A stretch of 64,000 bases of DNA from Lethocerus indicus (lineage: Eukaryota; Arthropoda; Insecta; Hemiptera; Belostomatidae): contig JACDQD010000012.1 in the NCBI GenBank assembly GCA_019843655.1, forward strand, positions 992,001 through 1,056,000. Reading direction: 5' to 3'. Positions 57,401 through 64,000 of the stretch are shown here, one piece after another. The translations under genes and the position numbers were made by a program. The notes beneath the pieces were generated by a model. It was not told the origin of the DNA. It was given only the letters and a program-made list of their open reading frames with translations, and made no database searches. How positions within the stretch are numbered: position 1 is the first letter of the stretch; every line of letters starts with the position of its first letter.

Positions 57401-59053
57401 CAATTTAATTACCTCATTCAATTCAATTATTTTCTATGCCGTATTATTCCGAGTTTCTGTTTTGTTGTCGCCTCCTCTGTAAGTAGGGGTCCGGAGACCC
57501 TCCCCTGTGAAGGGGGGCGGGGCGGTATTTTTAGAGACCCGAAATAAACCCCCCAAGAAAGACACTAGACAGGTTGGTCTCTTTTAAAATAAGAAAAAAA
57601 ATAGTTTTATCTTTCCCGTCACCCCTCTTCACTAATTTTAACGGATACTTATTGCCGCGTAATTGATGTTTTTCTTCCTCTAATTTTATTTCGGACCGTT
57701 TAATTAACCCCTCCCTGCGGATTGTCATTCTCGAACGAATCGTCTAAAATGAATTTACTCTTAAAATCTTAACGGCGCCACCAACGATAAAATAATTTTA
57801 GTTTATGTACAAATATGTACAACTAAAAACTGTTTTAAATACAATGACTGAAAGTAGTTATGATAATTGAATAGAAATAGGGGGTACTACGCCTTCTGTT
57901 AGGCAAGTGGCCGTACATTAATTATGTAAATGAACAATAATTTGTATTAAAGTGGAATTTCATAACTTCACTTTGTTTAAGTACTGTGAAATGACTTGTA
58001 ATTTCTCAGTACCCAAACATAGTTTGGGTTCCTCCTCTTTGTTTTCATCAATCATGCGGAATCCAAAATAATTCCTTATTACATTATTTACACATGCAAA
58101 TAATTGAATTACAGGGGTATAATAAAATAATTAGGAAAATTGTATTTTCTCGCTTCGTCGTTTGGTTTCGGTTCGCGGTGCGGAATGAATGCTTCAGGGT
58201 TTTTTAAAATTCCTTTCGGCGGCGATTACTTTATTATGATTTATTGCACGCGGCGTGACCGTTGAGGTTCGATTGTTCCCAGATGCTGGAACTTAAGTTC
58301 CGACTGGGCGTGCTTAAACTGAAATAAAATTTTAAACGAGCGAACGTTTCCGCGACCAGAACTTATCAATTATCACTAACTGGCTTCCGGTAGGATTTGC
58401 CTTTCCCTTCTGGGACCCTCTTGGGTGCTGTCTGCTCGGAACTCTTACCGGTTCCATTCCAGGTTTAGATATACGTTTAATATAAAATTTAGGATAGGGC
58501 GCCATTGAAAAGCTAATATACATAAATTTATGTCGATCGATATTAAAAACAAAAATGGTTTTTCCTGTTTTAATTGACAATTGGCAACATAGTTTCTGAA
58601 CATGCTCCATAGATTTGGCAAGTTTTGTTCCGCGAGTTTGACTCATTACTAAAATTAAAGTCCGAATAATATTTATTTTTATTTAAGCGTAGTTGAATAT
58701 TTGTGTAATTGGCGTCCGCCGGGCGATAAGCCCGTCGGAGCTATCGCGATCGCGCCATCCTGTTTCCTCTTAAACATCTCTCTCGGCCTTACGAATTTAA
58801 TTTTAAATGGCTTTATTGTAATTCGAAGTTCTTATTTTATTACGGCCCTAAGTAAATGTTAAAATCCCAATTTCAAAATACGTACGGTTTAGGTATGTAT
58901 AGAAAAAACCCACGACAAATAAGATTGCAGTTTGAGTGCGAAGCTGTTCTGAGGATCGCACGATTCAGAATTTCAGAATTACATTTTCCTTTTCAAACAA
59001 TTTTTGTATTATTTATATATTATGTATTATTTTAAGCCGCTCTAATTCGTGCT

Positions 59054-59210
59054 GGACCGGTTTTGGTTCGTCGCTAGTAATAGTCAGTTTTTAAGGAGTT
59101 GGTTTGGAATATCAAACCCGAGGTCCTATTCACCCATTTGGGGTTAAACTCTGAACCGTTTCGGCTTCTCGCCGATTTTACTTGGCGAAAAGCCGAAACC
59201 GGTCTATCTC
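59054..59210. repeat. Foldback-family fragments, including a compact hairpin
   Basis: A worn arm at 59054-59095 (GGACCGGTTTTGGTTCGTCG) is followed at 59154-59204 by a hairpin: CCGTTTCGGCTTCTCGCC, a ten-base loop, then GGCGAAAAGCCGAAACCGG. The hairpin is two arms brought together by loss of the core. Confidence 0.6.
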
Positions 59211-60513
59211 AAAGGTAGAACGGGGGTGGAAATTGACACCCATTTCTAGAATATATAGATATCTGGAAAGTCGTAAATTTCCCCCTCGTCTTATTGTTCA
59301 AACGTTTATCCCCCGCTGTTGAATGTACAGAAGTCAATTATAGGAGTCTTTTAAATCGTGGAAATCGTTAATTAAACTGTTGATGGAAAGTCTGACGGGC
59401 GGTTTTTGTTTTTTAAAAAAGGTCCGAAACGGACGCCAGATGTTGGATTTGGCACCGTCGCTCTGGCTGGAAGCATAAAATATCTTTTTGTGGCTACCTT
59501 TTAGTCTTCATTACCAAAGCAAAATAGACACAGCGCGCACTATATACACTACTCTCACTATAGAAGTTAAAACTATTTATTGAAAAAATTAAGTGCGGAT
59601 GTCTTCTTTTTCCTTCAGATTCCTTATACTTTTGTAATATTGTTGCTGAAAATGAATCGTTTCCTCCTGTTCAGTGAGGAAAAACATTTTACCGTCCCAA
59701 TCGAAACATATTAAGATGCGAAAGTAAATGTAGAACTGAAAGCCGTTTTCCTTTTAGAATCCCTCGCGCAGTTGAAAATTTACTTTATTACAGTATATGG
59801 AAGCAGGAAAGCTCCAAAGCACTGTTGTTTACTCTCGGTCCTTTCATATATACACAGAATGACCCACGTTGGTTGGTTTCTGCTGAGAACATATATTTAT
59901 GTACGCTCCATATTCTTTTTTGCCATCATCGTTTGTGAAACCGAATCTGCGTTTCCCTTTCAATTGCAAGTTTAATGTTTTTTTTTATTAAAAGCTTAGA
60001 GGCGGAAAAAAATGTGGAAATAATGAAATGCCGTATAAGGGGAAGCAAGGACGAATTTTTCTAGTTTCTCCGTGTATTGAAAATAAAACTTGAATGCGCC
60101 TATATAATTGGCCTTAGCGACCTTAAGTTTTTTTTCCAATTAGCGGAAATATTTTTATAAAAATGCGGAAACGCTTTTCGCTTCTTGTCGATGTCCTCCA
60201 CCGTACGGGAATGAGTCGCGTTCGGTGATTTATTGTAACTGGTATTTTATGTAACTTCTCTTTGTAAAAAAAATTATACAAATTTATTTTATTTTACGAA
60301 ATATAATGTCTCACGATACCCTAGTTTACCAACTGAACCGCAAAGGGGGATCTGTTTCATTGCAGACATTTTGCTCGCGCTTATAACTCGAACAACTGAA
60401 ATTCGTTATTTGGAATATTTCAAAACAAAGACAGAGTCGGTGCGGCCTTTTTTGGGCGACTTATTGTCAGGAAATTTTACAATTCAAATTCGCGTTTGAT
60501 TGAAAAGCGTTAT

Positions 60514-60563
60514 GGCCCCCGCCACCGGGTATTGAACCCAGTCGCGACCACTCTACTGGCCTC
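60514..60563 (-). repeat. tRNA-derived fragment with B box, probably a SINE remnant
   Basis: On the minus strand GCCAGTAGAGTGGTCGCGA is followed by CTGGG, TTCAATA, CCCGG, which form a T-arm with a seven-base loop, and GGCGGGGGCC as a 3' strand. The anticodon arm is missing, so this is not a functional tRNA. Confidence 0.5.
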
Positions 60564-63500
60564 AATTTTCATTTCGCAATAATTTTTATTCGATTTAAAT
60601 TCAGTATTTTTGTCATAATATATATTATTTCCAGCTTTATTGTTTCAGGAGCTTCGCTCCTTCGCCCCTTTTGGAGTATTTCTGAAACAAATTAGGCGAA
60701 TTTCAGCGGAAAGCATAAATGGTGGTTCTGACGTACCATAACTAAAGTAGTAGGACGGCGGCTCATAAACTGCAGTACTTTCGGTAAAATTTGTCGTCCA
60801 AGGGGTTTTTTATTGAGTTTTTCGATTCCTATTTCCCGCCTACCTCGATATTTCTTAGTGTATGAACTGTGCACGGGGATACTTAATAAAAACGTGTAAT
60901 TTGTGGGAGTGTATAAGTCTTCCCGAACGCATTTCCGTTACTTCGAATGGGGGATAGTTAATTTAGAGTGGAGTTGATTTATTGCGAAGATGTCTCCTCT
61001 CTGCGTGGAAATTGTATTTTTTCGGGGAGTTAGGTGTTTGCCGCGTCCCCATCTAATTCATCCGGACTGAATGAATTTCCTGTTGTGCGTACTGCGTCCC
61101 GGTTCGTCGTCCTTTGTGCGCACGGAGCCTCCTCCCTCCCACCCTCTCTCTCCCTCCCTCTAACCGAGAGGCCCTAATAAAGTTGACCTTCTTCAAATGC
61201 TCGTACGACTCTTCCTTCTGCCGCGTGCGCCTTCCGACGACTCCGGCTTTCGAACCCCATGTAGCGATATTGAATTGTTGTGTTCGATGTTTCGGAACAG
61301 CCAAATCTCAAATATAACATTTCCTGTAGTCAATAACCTTCCGGGAGTACCGCACTACCATTTTTCCGTTTCATATTAATTCACAATATCAATTGAAATG
61401 CCTTTCAAGAAAAAAAGAAATTCTGAAACCTTCACCCACGTTTTTCCCGCGATCCGTTCAATCGTGGTCTATAACGGAGTCAGCAAGAATTATTTAAGTA
61501 TTAGATTCGAATTTGGTAATAGTAAGTATACCGGAATTAATTTTAAATGCTGTATCAAACTGGACGGACTCAAACTGCCCTCCGTTACCCGCAGACGACG
61601 AATTTCCATTATTAAAAGGAAAATTGAAACAGGAATATAGTGTTGGAAAATTATCCAGAATAATTCATACTGATGTAAAATGAATGATAAGAAAACAACA
61701 ATAGGAAATAGTCACGCTCAAAATACGTCGCACAAGTTTTACTTGGTGATGTATGTGAGAATTTAATGATGGCCTCGAACAATGACCTCTTTGAGTCGTT
61801 ATTACTCAGCTGTTCGCCCGTGTCTGTGGTCAGGTCCCCACTTCCGCCTCTCGTGTGGACGCACGTTGTTCAGGTGGTTTTTTTTCTGTTTTCGAGGTTA
61901 CTACTTTTTTTTTACTCTTTTTCCTTAAAAGAAATTCGGTAAACAGGGATTTTATGACTCGGTCGTCTTTAGCTGTGCTGAAGTTGTGGCGAAGAGCGCG
62001 ATTGGAAACATCGTTTTATGGGGGAAATATGTAGGTTAATATTTTTCTGTTAGCGGTAGACTATTTTTCATTGTTCTAGGACTTGAGATTTTACCGAAAA
62101 TTTCCCTTTTGATGTTTAAGAATCCCTCCCCCCAGTACATTTTAGGTCTAAATCGATAAAAGCATACAAAAAAAAATAAACCGGGTCAAGCAGTACTTCA
62201 CACACGACGCGTCGAGGGCTTTGTTCGTTCCACCCCACCCCCTCCCTCCCATGTCCTCGAAAACGTGCGTAGCTGGGTCGTTGTTGTTTCAACGGTTGCC
62301 ATGGTAGCGCCTGAAACTCATTTCAAATCGAGGCCCCGCACCGTAGGAATTTTGAATCCGGGATTCGCAATACCCGCAACCAAAACTTCTTGATTGAAAC
62401 GCGGTTTGAGCTATATACAATAGCCGTTTAAATTCGAACCTACATTTCATCGTTCGAAGACAGAATTTCAAATATATTTCCACAGTAAATAGGACAGAAT
62501 AAAAAATTAATAAAAACGTCCAAATTTTTGTTCCAATTTCTATTATAAAGGCGGGTACAGCAAGGTGATTTCAGCGCCGTTCACCATTAATATTGGGAAT
62601 AATCTCCTCGTTGGTGCTAGAATTTAACGACTTGTAATTCGGGCTGCGAAATGGGCTGTAAAACCTTTTCAGGTATAGGACCGTTACGGGTTACCCTAAC
62701 CGTCGGCAAACAGGGCACCGTTAACGGTAACCCCTTGGAGGTAATACGTAGCCGTGAATGTCCTGAGGGAGGTAAATGAACGGCACCTGGGGGTACCGAA
62801 GAGAGCGGTTCGTGTTGAGTCCGTGTGAACCGAAAGTTTACCCCAATACTTGTAAGTAAAAAAGGGTGTTAGCGCGATAATTATTTGCCTCGGGCCAAAA
62901 ATATTTCAGCGGTCTGTCATGTTGTTGTCGGCCTGGAAGTGGTGAAATGGAGGCCTCCCAGTGTGAGAGAGAGAGAGAGAGATACGTCACGTCTGAGACC
63001 CAACCCCGTCTAGATAAACCGGTCTTTTTCTTTCCCAGTGTTATTACCGGGAAGAAGGAGTCAGCCGGACTGCCAGGATGATTCATCCGCCTTGCACTCG
63101 AGAGATAACCCCAGACCACCGCACTACACCCGTCTCTCTTCTCAGCCCTTCATTCAACAAAAAAAAAAAACAGATAACTACATAAAATATTTGTCACTCT
63201 AAAACCTACAGGGTATTTGTGTTTATAATACAGCTATTTTATACGCTTCAACTTTTGTTTATCGTTTCATTAACTAAAGCGGAATTTTCGTAACATTTCA
63301 AGTTCTGGAAAGGGGCCCCGGTAGACTTAAGTTCTCGGGTTTTTATTATGTAACTTTCCCTATTAGTATATAAACATTGCACGAAATCAAAATATCTCTT
63401 TGTCCTAATAGTTTTTATGACTGTAAAACATGGTGTCCTAACAAATATCTTCACAGTTGCCTGAAGGATGGAGACTGTCGGAATGTCGCCGCAGGAAAAG

Positions 63501-63776
63501 TTTGTGCTTGTAGAGGATGCTGCACGGCGTAGCGTTCGAAATTATATTTAGACCTCCTATTTAGGTACCGGGGGCTCTGCGCGCTCGGACGTTGGGTGAG
63601 GTCGGTTCGGAATGAGAGTGCGGCGAGAGTACTGTCTAGTGTAGACCTGAACGCCCCAGACCGTTGATTTGAGTATAATTTTATTAAAGAACAAGGCGAT
63701 TAGTAAGACCCTCCACGTGTATATAGAACCCCGATTTGATTGGCCCTTTCGTCGGACCCTGATGAGCAGGGACAAC

Positions 63777-63884
63777 ACCCGAGAGGGCCTCGGAAGGAAA
63801 GAGGCAAACCACTCGGGTGTTTTCCAAAAACAGGAAGAATCCCGGACCAGCTGGGGGTTGGCCCCTGCTAACCGATATTCTTCT
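63777..63884 (+). repeat. Dispersed repeat, copy B
   Basis: It shares CACCCGAGAG, CGGGTGTTTTCC, ACAGGAAGAAT, CCGGACCAGCTGGGG and CCCCTGCTAACC with copy A at 48341, in the same order. It may continue to the window edge. Family unknown. Confidence 0.65.
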
Positions 63885-64000
63885 GGTGAATGTTCAGGTC
63901 AAGACTTCCGAAACTGCGGCAGAAATTATACGAAAGTGCAAGGACCCTCTGGTCTAAACATAGACGGTTCGCGGTCGTCACAGACACCGGTCTATTTATT

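Noticed and set aside
58690..58755. GC-rich hairpin CCGCCGGGC-GATAA-GCCCGTCGG, considered as a terminator or RNA element
   Set aside because: It is isolated, with no gene next to it and no repeat copy in the window.

Overview
The window is nuclear DNA from an arthropod, most likely an insect. It carries spliced genes with GT-AG introns, single-copy housekeeping genes whose proteins match animal families across many exons, long AT-rich introns, microsatellites and many degenerate transposons. No bacterial, organellar or viral gene organisation is seen. The species cannot be named from the sequence.

Positions 1-26100 are gene-rich. UTX/KDM6A (minus, 5' part only: four coding exons, then off the left edge) and Cullin-4 (plus, 14 coding exons, complete, about 799 residues) are divergent and share a CpG-rich promoter block at about 5414-6218. 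Cullin-4 converges on mitochondrial intermediate peptidase (MIPEP; minus, 11 coding exons, complete, about 701 residues, HEMGH zinc site intact), with about 3 kb of AT-rich DNA between them. MIPEP is in turn divergent from a small coding first exon at 26089 on the plus strand. That exon probably opens a gene with a very long first intron that I do not recognise. A decayed piggyBac 3' end lies inside a MIPEP intron.

Positions 26100-64000 contain no gene I can assign. This is probably mostly intron of the plus-strand gene. A 37-nt exon at 37034 starts with a donor-like sequence, so it may be a recursive splice site. At about 29 kb the base composition changes from AT-rich and CpG-poor to clearly richer in GC and CpG. 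The CpG-rich part is filled with old mobile DNA: two piggyBac-type MITEs in TTAA, an inverted duplication, tRNA-derived fragments, a dispersed 100-bp repeat, a 123-bp CT tract and a foldback repeat family with about 15 copies or fragments.

The most interesting observation is that this foldback family carries, in each arm, a hammerhead-ribozyme-like motif. It reads stem I, CTGAAGA, one pyrimidine, GGC-N5-GCC, GAAA, ACCGGT palindrome plus C, stem I. The GGC/GCC stem is kept while its five-base loop varies, and stem I shows compensatory changes between copies. This is an inference from sequence alone and needs a covariance-model search and a cleavage test.
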